This document shows, one piece after another, positions 34,196 through 46,409 of a DNA stretch of 64,000 bases. The DNA comes from Morinoia aosen. Lineage: Eukaryota; Arthropoda; Malacostraca; Amphipoda; Talitridae. The notes under the pieces were generated by a model. The model had not been told where the DNA came from, did not search any database, and was given only the letters and a program-made list of their open reading frames with translations. Made by a program: the position numbers and the translations under genes. Within the stretch, counting starts at the first letter, position 1; every line of letters begins with the position of its first letter. The stretch is taken from positions 43,129,842 to 43,193,841 of the forward strand of contig CM059569.1 in NCBI GenBank assembly GCA_030386875.1. The letters are read 5' to 3'.

Positions 34196-35635
34196 GTTAA
34201 ATTTTGAGCTCAGCTATTTCTCATGAAAAGTGAGTGCTCTCATCAGTCGTGTTCATAAGTTTCCTGACTTACTGCAAACTAACAGAGAACATCTTAACTC
34301 TCTGTTTTACTCTCAGATGATTTAACCACTGTCTACCGATCAAAATACTAATCTTGGTATTTTTACTAATTCGATGTGAGTTTATAAATTGAAAAATTCT
34401 CACGAACTATCGCGTTGAGTTCTTTGCATTTACTTCTTACATGCATACTTGTAAAGTTCAGGTTTTGTGTTGTGAACTTCAAGTTTGGTGGCTTTACTCA
34501 AGTTTAGTTTTACTTTAGGCAGGTTTGAATTTTTGGCTGAAGGCGGGTCACCAGTTGGCGTCGAACGCCAACACTTAATTAATAAACTAATGACTTAATC
34601 TGACTCAGAAGGTGTGAGGGGTTCGGACGCGCTCTTTCCGGCGTCTTTAATCAAAAACAAAATACTATAATTTTCACCTCGGAACTGGACCATCGAAAGG
34701 ATAAGAAAGTAGATATGTTTATTTATAGCTGGCCTTTATTGGGGTGGCTGGCAGATTGTCTCTTCAGGATGGGCTGATGTTGAGGTCCGATCTTGAGTAG
34801 GAACTGCAACAGGCCCACAGCTGCGTCGGTATGCGGAAAGTGTAATTGGGGAGAAGGTCGTGTGCAAAGGTAACCAATGGTTAGAGACGGCAATAGCGTC
34901 TCTGATAAGTGAGGACGGTAAGTTGCAATTCCTCTAATGGTGTAGAATATCGACTTGCAGGTTATGCAGCAGTTGGGTTAGCTGTAACCAAATGATGTTT
35001 CAATTCTGAGTGAGGTGGAGGAATTGGATACTTGCTCTTGCCGTCCAGTAATGGGGATTGATTATAAGTGAGAAGGTAACAATGAAGGAGGCAGTTGTTT
35101 TGCCAAGTCTGGCTACCGGGTTATTTTACCCTTTTGATATGATCGGCAAGGTAAAGGTAGGTGACGTGGCAGTGGGATGTAAAGTGTCTCGTAGCTTCCT
35201 GTACGGAATAAGACGCTGGGTGAAATTGCACACGGTATTAAAACACATATCAACACATGCTATGCTGCAAACAATCTGGCATTAACATGCCGCCTCAAAG
35301 CGAGGAGTCTTCGAAAAACGACCCCCACCAGCACTCTGGCGCCGGAGTGCAAGTGGGGAGCAACTTCGGAGCACTGACAATTTGCTCGGAGCCAGAGATT
35401 AATTCTATTATTTCTAACGGCATGAAGCTAAAAATTCTACACTAGTAATTCACACAGGCAAAACTTTACCTGGCGAAACTAAGATGGCATAAGCAGTGAA
35501 CTGAGTATCCTGCCTCACTTAATTAATAGCTAATGGTAAAAATCTACAGCATCTGCTAAATGCCATTGAACTAGAAAACACATGTTCCCAGTTCTTCCTA
35601 ACTGAAATAATCAATGTACAATGACTAAGAATTAT
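34196..35635. other. no recognisable gene; possibly the distal part of a long LTR
   Basis: A CACCAG followed by TTGGCGTCGAACGCCAAC hairpin near 34548-34570 might mark an element boundary. The sequence up to 36173 could then be the rest of the outer LTR whose end is at 37043, but no second copy of it is in the window, so this is inference. Confidence 0.3.
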
Positions 35636-35875
35636 ACAATTACCATCTAACTAAACCTAAAAAAAACATCAATAATATTTAATGTATAAATACTGATTCT
35701 ATGAGGAAAATCAGGTATTTAGTTATTGGTATTCACCTAACATTCAAGACAATGGTAAGTTGAGGCAATTCAGCTTAATAATTACCATCTAATTAAACTA
35801 AAAAAAAACATCAATAATATTTAATGTATAAATACTGATTCTATGAGGAAAATCAGGTATTCAGTTATTGGTATT
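35636..35875. repeat. tandem duplication, about 143-bp period
   Basis: ATTACCATCTAACTAAACC and ATTTAATGTATAAATACTGA to AAAATCAGGTATTTAGTTAT occur twice (about 35638-35733 and 35781-35874), nearly identical. Confidence 0.8.
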
Positions 35876-36173
35876 TACAAGGTTTGTTCTGATTATCATC
35901 ACAACAAAGGTTGACTATAAAATTTGTTAAGAATGATTTTTAATGTTGACTGTACATAAAAAGACTACAAAAAAAAATGTAATTATATCCAAACCCTACT
36001 TCATTGAAAATGCAGCTGTGACAATATACAGCTGTCAAGAAATGAGAGTGATAATTTGGTTGCTTTGATTAAAAAAAACATTAAAGAAATAAAATGATGA
36101 TTTGATGTTAGTCTAACTTGATCACAAACATAACACCATATTGAATATTGGCTAAAGAAGTTATTTTTGGTAC

Positions 36174-37043
36174 AAAAGGGAAAATCCTAAACTTGATACA
36201 AATAACACCCTATTGAGTATTGGCCTATGAAAAATATTAAAAATAAAAAGGGGAAATTTATAATTTGATAAGAATAACACCATCTTAAATATTGGCTTAT
36301 GAAAAATATGAAAAATAAAAGGGGAAATTTATGATTTGATAAGAATAACACCATCTTAAATATTGGCTTATGAAAAATATGAAAAATAAAAAGGGGAAAT
36401 TTATGATTTGATAAGAATAACACCATCTTAAATATTGGCTTATGAAAAATATGAAAACATTAAAAGGGAAAATTTTCCTTAAAAATGGCTTTACATGATA
36501 TAGTGAATTGACAATTTCATTATCTGAAAATAGTGACAGTAACTAGGTAGCTACTACTCATGCTGAAGAGAATACTTCTCCTGGTTAGTCCAACCAGTTG
36601 CTTCTAATTAAGCTCCTAAGCATTTCGCAAACTGGAAAATCTAGTCAATTTTCTCACTACGTGCACAATACTATTATAGAAAATTTACATATAATACCTA
36701 AATATAGTTACCCGTAGATTATCACACACAAAAGCACAGTATTATAATCTCACCAGTCCACAATACCTAGATATGCACGCTCTGTATGACACGAGACAAT
36801 GACGCTAGATCGCATACGATGTTGCTGTCGCGCGTCCGTGGAAGGTTCCGTTAAAACGCAAATGTGAATTCTTAGGGATTGAATTGTTTTCGTTACACAA
36901 TTTTGATAAAATTGAGGACAGAGATTAGTGAATTTCGTAATGTGATTTAATGCTAATGGTTGAATTTATTTTACTGAATTTTTAGATGATCATTCTGAGA
37001 ATTTCGAAATTTCGACCAGGTTGCGGGATAGAGATTCACTACA
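36174..37043 (-). repeat. outer element LTR end, left copy (870 bp)
   Basis: Nearly identical to 46410-47277 (about four visible differences). It ends in ACTACA and is followed by a polypurine-type CCCCCCAACG. Within it, 36180-36470 is a tandem repeat of about 71 bp (GATAAGAATAACACCATC at 36267, 36338 and 36410). The end position and the adjoining tract suggest the 3' LTR of a minus-strand Gypsy relative of element 2. Confidence 0.75.
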
Positions 37044-37095
37044 GCTACCCCCCAACGCATGTGGACCGAAAGGTCTGGTAACAGTGAAGCTGTTA
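37044..37095 (-). other. remnant of the outer element's 3' end with polypurine tract
   Basis: The 52 bp reads GCTACCCCCCAACGC, then GGACCGAAAGGTCTGG. It parallels TTACCCCCCAAGGCGCAGACCGAAAGGTCC, which follows element 2's own LTR at 39261. Element 2 begins immediately after. Confidence 0.6.
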
Positions 37096-39260
37096 TGTCG
37101 GGTTTTTCCGCCAAAAGATATTGATTTGTGTTATGGCAAGAATAACTCGATCGATTCTCGAAGCGTACTGGAGAAATTGCGAAAGTGATAATGAAACACG
37201 TTTGTGGACTCAGCTTAGTTTCCGTGGCGGAGTTTATTGTGGAAGCGGAACCAGGAAAAAGAACTGGCTTCTTTGGCTCTTGATCTCGGAGAGCTTGTTG
37301 AGGTGGCAATCCGTGCCGGAGGACTAGGCTGGAGTTGACGAAGGCCGGCACGCGATGCAGTAATCGTGGTGAGTGAGTTGTATTTGGGGCAAACTTGAAG
37401 GAGTTCTAAACAGTGACTTAATGTGGTCACGTTATGAGGTCTGCTTTCCAAATGTCTAGCAGAATATCGAGCTTGGGTAAATGGAATAGCTCAAGGTTTG
37501 AGGCTCAGGTAGATTTGCTGGCCTTTCCCAAAGTAATGCCAAATGGCTGGCTCAATAATAAGGTAAGTTGTGTGCAAGTGACAGCATGACTCAGGTAACA
37601 TAAACCCAGGGAGATTTGACTGTGAGGATTGTGTGTATGGCGCTGCTGTAGAGGTCCTGCACAGGAGTCCAGGATGCTGGATTAGGTGTCCCAGGAGAGA
37701 CATTAAGACATTCCCTACTGAAAATCCAACACAATAATGATAAATCTTCCCACACGGAGAAGTCCGAGAAAAACTCCTACAGGTCTGACGCCAGCCAATT
37801 TGGATGCTCACTTTGGCAACTCAAAAGAGATAGGACAGACTTTAGGTTGACAGACTTTTGATCAAGAAATAAATTGTTTTATCACTAATACCTCTGGCTT
37901 TAAATTCTGAGTATTAGGTTTAAGAATTTCAAAGAATCAAGATCGTGATTCCTTACAGAGACTACGGGCGAGTAAACACGAGATCTACGGAAAATGGTGA
38001 AAATATCAAGTGACTGCGCTTTTGAAAGCAGTAAGAAGAAAAAGACATTAAAAATCCTGAAGTTTATGGAAATAAATCCTACTGAAAAATCTTAGGAGAT
38101 ATCATATGCAATAAGAAAGGAATTAAATAATAATATGTATCCCCAATGATGAAAGGAAGGGGAAACCTAAACGTTGATTTCACAGGCGGAAAATACGCGA
38201 AGAAAGAAAACACGAAAGCACGAAGTTCGCGTGGAGTTAGCCGGCGGCTTACGCATCGGCCTAAGCCAAAACCGCCAGCAATTTACACCTCTTAAGATAG
38301 GCAGATGGTAATGGGTGTTTGTCACACGAATGCGATGAAGTAAATTAATTCTATTGAGATGATTGATATCGAATTGAGTGAGGTTACGTAAATATATGGA
38401 ATTCGAATAAAGTTCCAAACTTTAGCAAGTAGACATGAATAACTTCGTAATTTAAAAACTATTTAAAAAAGGACATCTTTAATGATTATTTTGCGTTTAA
38501 ACAAGTTTAAGAAAAGAAACTGCTAGAAGTGATTTGTAAAAAAAAAATAAGAGAAAATACTATTAGAACACATGCTTAAACTGCAAATAAAAATCACGTA
38601 GTAGTGATAGAAGACGGCAGAGTTTTCCGCCATTAAACAAGACGCTATCGGCAACGAACGCCGGCAATTTGGTCGCGTTCGTCCACAAGTAGTTTATGAA
38701 AGATTCGTGATATGATACTGGCAAAGCCCGCAATATATGTTTGCAGTAAGGAGAAGAACCAGTACGTTAACTGAATATCTAGTATGAATTTACGCGGCAG
38801 TTTGGGAAATGACACGCAATATTCACTCTATAAAAACACATGCTAATCTCAGGATCTTACACTAATTTCTTTATCCCTAATTCACGACACTGAGCAGATC
38901 CTTAGATTAAAAACACACAATACACCGAAAAACACATGGCACATATTCTTACCCGGTTTTACTCTTATTTTACCCTAAATATCACTGGACTTACGAGATG
39001 TTCGCGCCACCGGGCCACAAGCAAAAGTAAGTGGACTAGGCGACGCGCTTGTATGTTGCCAGACAGGCTGCTTAAGAACTCGAAATGTCGATTGATTATT
39101 TGATCTCTCATGTATTTACACAAAAATTTTAATGATTACGAATTAGAAGTAGAAAATAATTAATAATAAATTAGAGTAATATTTTTACTGCTACTAATTA
39201 GTTTATTTAAGTATGAATAGCGAATTTCTAATTTTTACGCTTATGTAGCGGTATGCTACA
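37096..39260 (-). repeat. element 2, 3' LTR (2165 bp)
   Basis: From TGTCGGGTTTTTCCGCC to GCGGTATGCTACA. Differences from the 5' LTR noticed: GGACTAGG/GGACCAGG, TGAGGATTG/TGAGGGTTG and GCGGCAG/GCGGGAG. The length is unusual for Gypsy, and short open frames inside it look accidental. Confidence 0.92.
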
Positions 39261-39275
39261 TTACCCCCCAAGGCG
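39261..39275 (-). other. element 2 polypurine tract
   Basis: The minus strand reads CTTGGGGGGTAA directly before the 3' LTR. Confidence 0.75.
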
Positions 39276-39301
39276 CAGACCGAAAGGTCCACCCGCTGCA
39301 A

Positions 39302-42300
39302 TCATCTGTAGCGGGAAGGAGGGCGAACTACACGACCCTGCCGAGTTCGGCAGTTGGCAAATGATACTGAGCGGGGAAGTTTCACCAAACGGGTCTGCAA
39401 GTTCAGATCGGCAAGAGTCCTAGAAACAGGAGTTACTGCAGCGGGCTCGTCTGGTCTCCCCAGACTTGTCGCTGTGTCAGTAAGAGGACTAGGATTAGAG
39501 TCTACGATAGGCGTAGGGATAGAGTTTGAGTGTACAGGCACATAGAAAGGGTTACACTCGAGCTGACTAGGCAACAATGCAGTCAACTGAGGAAGCTGAG
39601 ATGGTAGATATGATCGAGTCTCAGTGGAAGGAGAAATCTGCGGAGAAGATGATGAGTTATAGGTTACACTATGATCAGAAGTGTATGCGACTTTTAATCT
39701 GTCTATGCTCACAGGGTCGCTCGAGCCGAATCTGTCGAGGATGAAATATTTTTGCTTGCGTTTAAGTACTTTGAATGGGCCATCATAAGGACGCGTGAGT
39801 GTAGGCTTAATAGCATCATTGCGGACATACACATGTGTGCAATCTTGCAGGGCAGAATCTAGTCTGTCCTCAGTCTGAGGCATTCGTGGAGCCACATACT
39901 TGATCTGGCGCATGCACTCTTTAAGGGAGGTTACGTAAGCGGATCGGTCAGCGGATGAAAATTCAGGCAATGGTTTTGGGTCAACAATGTCGCCGGGGAG
40001 ACGAAGGGTCTGACCGTATAGCATTTCAGCCGCTGTGCATTGCTGATCCTGTCTATGCAGATTTCTGATGCTAAGTAGTACTACTGGAAGTCTGTCAGTC
40101 CAATCGTGACTGCAATTAAGACAGCGCAAGGCAGACTTAAGGTCTCTGTGGACTCTCTCAATAAGTCCATTTGACTGCGGATGATATGCTGTAGTTGAGG
40201 TGTTTGCACACCCTAAGGCGGAGCTAAGCTCCCTCCAGAAGTTGGAGGTGAATTGTGATCCCCGGTCATGTGTGACACTTAAGGGAACCCCAAATCTAGA
40301 GATCCAGTTAGATAAGAAGGCGCGCGCTACCGTCTCAGTTTGGGTATCAGGTAAAGGGACAGCCTCAACCCAACGCGTGAACCTATCGATGATGGTCAAC
40401 AAATAAGAATAACCGCGCGATAGGGGCAAGGGACCCACTAGGTCTAGGTGGACAGAGTCAAACTTTTGACCGGTGAATGCGCAACTCTGCAGCGCTGCAC
40501 GATTATGTTTCACCACCTTACTACTCTGACACGCATGGCAATTTTGCACAATTTGCTTGACCTCCTTACGCATCGCTGGCCAGACGTAACGATCAGAAAT
40601 CAAACGCAATGTACGGTTAATACCAGGGTGACTGAGGGAATGGTAGTGGAGGACAGCTACTCTGCGGAGAGTCGCAGGAAGATACAAACGAGAAAGTCGC
40701 TCGGCATCACGATACACGCCGTCAACCAAGGTTAGTTTTGGAAGGGAAGGGTTAGAAGATTTGAGAAGGTCCTGAAGTTCAGGATCCTCCTTTTGAGCAG
40801 TACAGATGTTGCCGAAGGTGATTTCACCACCGGTTTGGACAGAGTATATTCTGGAGAGGCAATCGGCTACGGTATTGTCCAATCCCTTAATATAGCGGAG
40901 GTCAGTAGTGAACTGACTTATGAAAGACAGGTGTCGAGCTTCCCTAGGGGAATGTCTTTCAGACGGCATTTTTATAGCTGAGGTCAGAGGTTTGTGATCT
41001 GTGTAGATCACAAACTCCCTTGCCTCTAGAGCATAGCGAAAGTGTCTCACAGATAGGTAGATAGCAAGAAGTTCCCTACCGAACGCGCTATAACCACGCT
41101 CAGTGGGCGACAGCTTTTTGGAAAAGAAAGCAAGAGGAGAGATATTAGTACCCACTTGTTGTTGCAACACAGCACCTACGGCGGTACTGGATGCGTCAAC
41201 AACGAGGCTGAAATCAGCATTAGCAATAGGGTAGGATAGTTCAGTCGCGGAAGCTAACTTATGTTTTATCTCTTCGAACGCTCCCCGTGCTGCGTCTGTC
41301 CATTTTATCTCAATAGATTTGCCTTTGCGTTTCGGTTCGAGGAGGTCCGACAAGGGCGCTAAAGTTTGAGCACAGTTGCGTATGAAACGATGGTAGAAGT
41401 TAACAGAACCTAGGAACCTTCTTAGTTCCTTCTGGGTCTGTGGAAAAGGAAAGTTTTTGATCACTTCTACTTTGGAAGGCAAAGGTTTTAGACCTAGGCT
41501 AGAGATTTCATGACCTAAGTAAATCAGTGATGGCTTTCCGAGCTCACATTTTGCAGGGTTTACGAGGAGTCCATTGTCGGACAATCTTTGAAAAACGACC
41601 CTAAGATGGTCTTTGTGCAACTCTGGGGTGGTGGACGCCACAAGGATGTCGTCTAGATAGACATAAGCGAAAGTGAGATCAGAGAAGATTTCAGCCATGT
41701 GTCTCTGGAACGTTTGAGGCGCGTTCCGGAGACCATATGGCATTTTTAGAAATTCAAAGAGACCAAATGGAGTGATGACCGCGGTCTTAGGAATCGCAGA
41801 CTCATCCAAGGGAATTTGATGAAAGGCGGCCTGAAGATCGACCTTAGAGAAAATTTGTGCTCCCTCTAAATTTGCACTGAAATCGTGAAGGTAGGGGATA
41901 GGATATCGATCAGGTAAAGTAACGGCGTTCAACCTGCGGAAATCCCCGCACGGTCTAAATTCACCGTTAGCCTTGGGTACTAGCAAAAGAGGGCTAGCCC
42001 AAGGGCTTTTGGAAGTGCGAATTATTCCCTCTTCGAGCATCCTAGCGAATTCTTTCTTAGCTAACGCCAATCGATCAGGCGGCAGTCGCCTAGCACGGGA
42101 GAAAACTGGCGGACCCTGCGTCTCTATGAAGTGCTTTGTACATGTTTGCATGCTGTTAGAAACTAAGTTAGGGTTTGTTAATGCAGGGAAATTTTTAAGT
42201 TCCTGTTCAAAAATACACTCCTCCTTGAAAGCAATCGAGAAGGAATGCAAGACATTAGCTCTAGTTATGCTGCAAGCGGGAATTGAGATCTGTGTCTCCT

Positions 42301-42706
42301 CGTCCCTAATGCACCTATTTTTAACATCTACAACAATCCCAAATTTTTCGAGAAAGTCCGCGCCAATGATAGGCTCTTGGACTTCCGCGATGAGGAAAGT
42401 AAACAGGAAAGTTCGCCTCAATCCCAGACTGCACTCTAAGGCTCGTTCACCGTAACAAGGTATTGGCGTGCCGTTTGCGGCGCGTAATGTAGCCACTAAT
42501 GGCTGGTTTTTTACTTTTGCCGTGGCTGGGATAATTGATACGCTAGATCCAGTGTCGATAAGAAATCGATATTTGGTAACGGGATCGAGGATAGTAAGGA
42601 GGCGAGTAGTCTGGGAATGAGGCAACGCAGTACTCGCTACTATGCGTCGCTGTTCGCGTTTCCCGAAGTCATTTCGGTATAACGCGGGCAGAAACGGGAC
42701 CCGCAC
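39302..42706 (-). CDS. Gypsy-type Pol polyprotein (element 2)
   Basis: An intact frame of about 1134 codons. Aspartic protease [11 protein letters not shown] is near residue 48. RT has a YLDD box near 347 ([10 protein letters not shown]). RNase H has VVDASS near 500. The integrase zinc finger is near 690-730 (HPGINRT to CHACQSSK), with a DDE core: D in VHLDLVGP near 752, D in THDRGSQF and E in [10 protein letters not shown] near 848. The C-terminal 120 residues are proline/serine-rich without a clear chromodomain. The frame overlaps the gag end at -1, and its first possible start is only GTG. It probably comes from frameshifting at the G GGA AAC heptamer. Confidence 0.95.
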   Translation of the reverse strand: MRVPFLPALYRNDFGKREQRRIVASTALPHSQTTRLLTILDPVTKYRFLIDTGSSVSIIPATAKVKNQPLVATLRAANGTPIPCYGERALECSLGLRRTFLFTFLIAEVQEPIIGADFLEKFGIVVDVKNRCIRDEETQISIPACSITRANVLHSFSIAFKEECIFEQELKNFPALTNPNLVSNSMQTCTKHFIETQGPPVFSRARRLPPDRLALAKKEFARMLEEGIIRTSKSPWASPLLLVPKANGEFRPCGDFRRLNAVTLPDRYPIPYLHDFSANLEGAQIFSKVDLQAAFHQIPLDESAIPKTAVITPFGLFEFLKMPYGLRNAPQTFQRHMAEIFSDLTFAYVYLDDILVASTTPELHKDHLRVVFQRLSDNGLLVNPAKCELGKPSLIYLGHEISSLGLKPLPSKVEVIKNFPFPQTQKELRRFLGSVNFYHRFIRNCAQTLAPLSDLLEPKRKGKSIEIKWTDAARGAFEEIKHKLASATELSYPIANADFSLVVDASSTAVGAVLQQQVGTNISPLAFFSKKLSPTERGYSAFGRELLAIYLSVRHFRYALEAREFVIYTDHKPLTSAIKMPSERHSPREARHLSFISQFTTDLRYIKGLDNTVADCLSRIYSVQTGGEITFGNICTAQKEDPELQDLLKSSNPSLPKLTLVDGVYRDAERLSRLYLPATLRRVAVLHYHSLSHPGINRTLRLISDRYVWPAMRKEVKQIVQNCHACQSSKVVKHNRAALQSCAFTGQKFDSVHLDLVGPLPLSRGYSYLLTIIDRFTRWVEAVPLPDTQTETVARAFLSNWISRFGVPLSVTHDRGSQFTSNFWRELSSALGCANTSTTAYHPQSNGLIERVHRDLKSALRCLNCSHDWTDRLPVVLLSIRNLHRQDQQCTAAEMLYGQTLRLPGDIVDPKPLPEFSSADRSAYVTSLKECMRQIKYVAPRMPQTEDRLDSALQDCTHVYVRNDAIKPTLTRPYDGPFKVLKRKQKYFILDRFGSSDPVSIDRLKVAYTSDHSVTYNSSSSPQISPSTETRSYLPSQLPQLTALLPSQLECNPFYVPVHSNSIPTPIVDSNPSPLTDTATSLGRPDEPAAVTPVSRTLADLNLQTRLVKLPRSVSFANCRTRQGRVVRPPSRYR

Positions 42707-43620
42707 TTTCGTGCTTGGTCACCATACTTTGTGTGATACCAGCATAAATTGCTACCGGCATCACGAGAGCGCGACCGAAAGCGGCGGTCTTGATTTGACC
42801 TATCAAAAGATCTACCTCTATCAAAGCGTTGAGGAGGAGGAGGAGGAGGATAGTTAGAGTGATAGTCATAGGGATAGTCGTAGGCATTTTGGTGGCTTTG
42901 GAATCTCCCTGGGCCTTGCTGAATGTGCGCCACACTTTGACTCTGACCTATTTGAAAATTTTGAAGAGCTTGCTTTATTTCAGCGATGTCCTGCTGCAGC
43001 TTATCTATTGTGGCTGAGGATTGGCTAGGCGCAGTATTTGACGGGCTTAAAGTTGTAGCTGCTACATTTAAGGAAGCGACCTGTGGTTCTCGAGGCAAAT
43101 TGATATTCCTAATTACAGTTTCTGCGGATTCAGCTAATTTTTCTAGTGTTTGCTCGGGCCCTGCTAGCGATAGAAAAGGCCGCACATTAGGTGACAGCTT
43201 TGTCATGAAGACTTCCTTCAGAAATCCCTCAGCTACGGCAACTCCAGTAGCGAGTTTCCGCAGCTCTTTTACGAGCGAAGAAGGAGAGAAAGAAGCAGAG
43301 ACAGGTGGAATTGCTGAGGCATCTACAAGACTTCGGAATTTGTCCGCATCGGACATCTGAAGCCTTGCCAAGATTTTGCCTTTCAAGGTTCCGTAAGGAT
43401 TATGATCTGGAGGGTTTTCTAATAGATCATTAGAGTCATTAAGTAGTTTTGTGGGCGCAGCGCTCACAAGCGCGTAGAATTTGTCTATCTCCTGATTTAT
43501 CCTATTGTACCTAAACACCGCCTCCACCTGGTTGAACCAGGTGTGAGCGTCCCCTGGAATGAAAGGAGGGAGCCTAATGGGATTTGTGTGTGCTCGATCT
43601 TCATTATCGGAGTCAGGCAT
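42640..43620 (-). CDS. Gypsy-type Gag (element 2)
   Basis: 326 codons from ATG at 43620. The N-terminal region (about 15-165) has the pattern [27 protein letters not shown] and [12 protein letters not shown], typical of one large group of arthropod Gypsy Gags. A glutamine/proline-rich linker containing a PPPPPP run follows, then an RS/RG-rich stretch. The nucleocapsid-like [14 protein letters not shown] (about residues 296-309) is a non-standard cysteine/histidine cluster instead of a CCHC knuckle. The last codons overlap pol. Confidence 0.88.
   Translation of the reverse strand: MPDSDNEDRAHTNPIRLPPFIPGDAHTWFNQVEAVFRYNRINQEIDKFYALVSAAPTKLLNDSNDLLENPPDHNPYGTLKGKILARLQMSDADKFRSLVDASAIPPVSASFSPSSLVKELRKLATGVAVAEGFLKEVFMTKLSPNVRPFLSLAGPEQTLEKLAESAETVIRNINLPREPQVASLNVAATTLSPSNTAPSQSSATIDKLQQDIAEIKQALQNFQIGQSQSVAHIQQGPGRFQSHQNAYDYPYDYHSNYPPPPPPQRFDRGRSFDRSNQDRRFRSRSRDAGSNLCWYHTKYGDQARKCGSRFCPRYTEMTSGNANSDA
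42658..42664 (-). promoter_or_regulatory. -1 frameshift slippery site G GGA AAC (element 2)
   Basis: The minus strand reads TCG GGA AAC in the gag frame, putting G GGA AAC in the X XXY YYZ register about six codons before the gag TAG. The -1 frame continues directly into the protease. This heptamer is known to work in some retroviruses. Confidence 0.7.
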
Positions 43621-44197
43621 GCTAGCAGTCTCTTTTTGGGATGCGCAATTAAGATATCAGTGCCTATGACTTGGGATTAAGTAGCTAGGGGTTGCGTTAA
43701 TTCTTCACCTACTCAATCACTCAAATTAAGTTGAAACAGAAGATAGGAAATATGAAATTGGAAACGAAGAGAAAAAAAATTATTATGCGGTATGCGGCAA
43801 TTTGCGTAGGCACCAAATTAAGCAGGAGAGAGAAAAAATTATTTTTCTACCTACTCAATCAATCAATACGTTGAAGAAAACGGAAAGAGAGAAAATGGGA
43901 CGAGAATTTTTACGGTGGTCAGGAATAAATGCACAGCACGGAAATAGTAGAGAAATATTTCCCTACCTACTGAGGCACAAAAAAAACAAACAAAGACAGG
44001 AAAACAGCATAAAAGAAAGATAAAAAAATTTTTAAGCTGCTCAGAGAAAATTCATTAGCATGGTCAAAATCCACAGGAAATCTCTCAAACCACTACGACA
44101 TGGGAAAACTTATCACTAATGATACGCCACATTAGCCTCTCACAACCCCCAGAACACTTCGAGTTTAGTTCTTTCTTTTATTTTTAAAAAAATAACT
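43621..44197 (-). other. element 2 leader (untranslated)
   Basis: Purine-rich on the plus strand (GAGAGAAAAAATT motifs recur near 43770, 43830 and 43890). No credible frame. Confidence 0.6.
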
Positions 44198-44216
44198 TTC
44201 CCGGCCAATGCACCAG
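44198..44216 (-). other. element 2 primer-binding site, tRNA-Gly type
   Basis: The plus strand TTCCCGGCCAATGCACCA (44198-44215) equals the 3' end of metazoan tRNA-Gly(GCC) with its CCA, as I recall that tRNA. Its complement is the primer site one base inside the 5' LTR. An 18-base match is long enough to be convincing. Confidence 0.8.
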
Positions 44217-46381
44217 TGTCGGGTTTTTCCGCCAAAAGATATTGATTTGTGTTATGGCAAGAATAACTCGATCGATTCTCGAAGCGTACTGGAGAAATTG
44301 CGAAAGTGATAATGAAACACGTTTGTGGACTCAGCTTAGTTTCCGTGGCGGAGTTTATTGTGGAAGCGGAACCAGGAAAAAGAACTGGCTTCTTTGGCTC
44401 TTGATCTCGGAGAGCTTGTTGAGGTGGCAATCCGTGCCGGAGGACCAGGCTGGAGTTGACGAAGGCCGGCACGCGATGCAGTAATCGTGGTGAGTGAGTT
44501 GTATTTGGGGCAAACTTGAAGGAGTTCTAAACAGTGACTTAATGTGGTCACGTTATGAGGTCTGCTTTCCAAATGTCTAGCAGAATATCGAGCTTGGGTA
44601 AATGGAATAGCTCAAGGTTTGAGGCTCAGGTAGATTTGCTGGCCTTTCCCAAAGTAATGCCAAATGGCTGGCTCAATAATAAGGTAAGTTGTGTGCAAGT
44701 GACAGCATGACTCAGGTAACATAAACCCAGGGAGATTTGACTGTGAGGGTTGTGTGTATGGCGCTGCTGTAGAGGTCCTGCACAGGAGTCCAGGATGCTG
44801 GATTAGGTGTCCCAGGAGAGACATTAAGACATTCCCTACTGAAAATCCAACACAATAATGATAAATCTTCCCACACGGAGAAGTCCGAGAAAAACTCCTA
44901 CAGGTCTGACGCCAGCCAATTTGGATGCTCACTTTGGCAACTCAAAAGAGATAGGACAGACTTTAGGTTGACAGACTTTTGATCAAGAAATAAATTGTTT
45001 TATCACTAATACCTCTGGCTTTAAATTCTGAGTATTAGGTTTAAGAATTTCAAAGAATCAAGATCGTGATTCCTTACAGAGACTACGGGCGAGTAAACAC
45101 GAGATCTACGGAAAATGGTGAAAATATCAAGTGACTGCGCTTTTGAAAGCAGTAAGAAGAAAAAGACATTAAAAATCCTGAAGTTTATGGAAATAAATCC
45201 TACTGAAAAATCTTAGGAGATATCATATGCAATAAGAAAGGAATTAAATAATAATATGTATCCCCAATGATGAAAGGAAGGGGAAACCTAAACGTTGATT
45301 TCACAGGCGGAAAATACGCGAAGAAAGAAAACACGAAAGCACGAAGTTCGCGTGGAGTTAGCCGGCGGCTTACGCATCGGCCTAAGCCAAAACCGCCAGC
45401 AATTTACACCTCTTAAGATAGGCAGATGGTAATGGGTGTTTGTCACACGAATGCGATGAAGTAAATTAATTCTATTGAGATGATTGATATCGAATTGAGT
45501 GAGGTTACGTAAATATATGGAATTCGAATAAAGTTCCAAACTTTAGCAAGTAGACATGAATAACTTCGTAATTTAAAAACTATTTAAAAAAGGACATCTT
45601 TAATGATTATTTTGCGTTTAAACAAGTTTAAGAAAAGAAACTGCTAGAAGTGATTTGTAAAAAAAAAATAAGAGAAAATACTATTAGAACACATGCTTAA
45701 ACTGCAAATAAAAATCACGTAGTAGTGATAGAAGACGGCAGAGTTTTCCGCCATTAAACAAGACGCTATCGGCAACGAACGCCGGCAATTTGGTCGCGTT
45801 CGTCCACAAGTAGTTTATGAAAGATTCGTGATATGATACTGGCAAAGCCCGCAATATATGTTTGCAGTAAGGAGAAGAACCAGTACGTTAACTGAATATC
45901 TAGTATGAATTTACGCGGGAGTTTGGGAAATGACACGCAATATTCACTCTATAAAAACACATGCTAATCTCAGGATCTTACACTAATTTCTTTATCCCTA
46001 ATTCACGACACTGAGCAGATCCTTAGATTAAAAACACACAATACACCGAAAAACACATGGCACATATTCTTACCCGGTTTTACTCTTATTTTACCCTAAA
46101 TATCACTGGACTTACGAGATGTTCGCGCCACCGGGCCACAAGCAAAAGTAAGTGGACTAGGCGACGCGCTTGTATGTTGCCAGACAGGCTGCTTAAGAAC
46201 TCGAAATGTCGATTGATTATTTGATCTCTCATGTATTTACACAAAAATTTTAATGATTACGAATTAGAAGTAGAAAATAATTAATAATAAATTAGAGTAA
46301 TATTTTTACTGCTACTAATTAGTTTATTTAAGTATGAATAGCGAATTTCTAATTTTTACGCTTATGTAGCGGTATGCTACA
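44217..46381 (-). repeat. element 2, 5' LTR (2165 bp)
   Basis: Same length and almost the same sequence as 37096-39260. Confidence 0.92.
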
Positions 46382-46409
46382 TTTACCTGTAGATACTCGA
46401 AATGATCAT

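Larger units (their letters stand above)
37096..46381 (-). mobile_element. complete Gypsy-type LTR retrotransposon (element 2)
   Basis: 9286 bp, read from 46381 down to 37096: long 5' LTR, tRNA-Gly primer site, leader, gag, pol overlapping in the -1 frame, polypurine tract and 3' LTR. LTR ends are TGT...ACA, both 2165 bp, with only about three substitutions seen between them, so it is young. Protein sequence and layout differ from element 1. The flanks TTATG (left) and TTTAC (right) do not form a target duplication. Confidence 0.93.

Noticed and set aside
36971..37811. Short frames duplicated in both element 2 LTRs
   Set aside because: Their duplication only reflects LTR identity; no coding signature.
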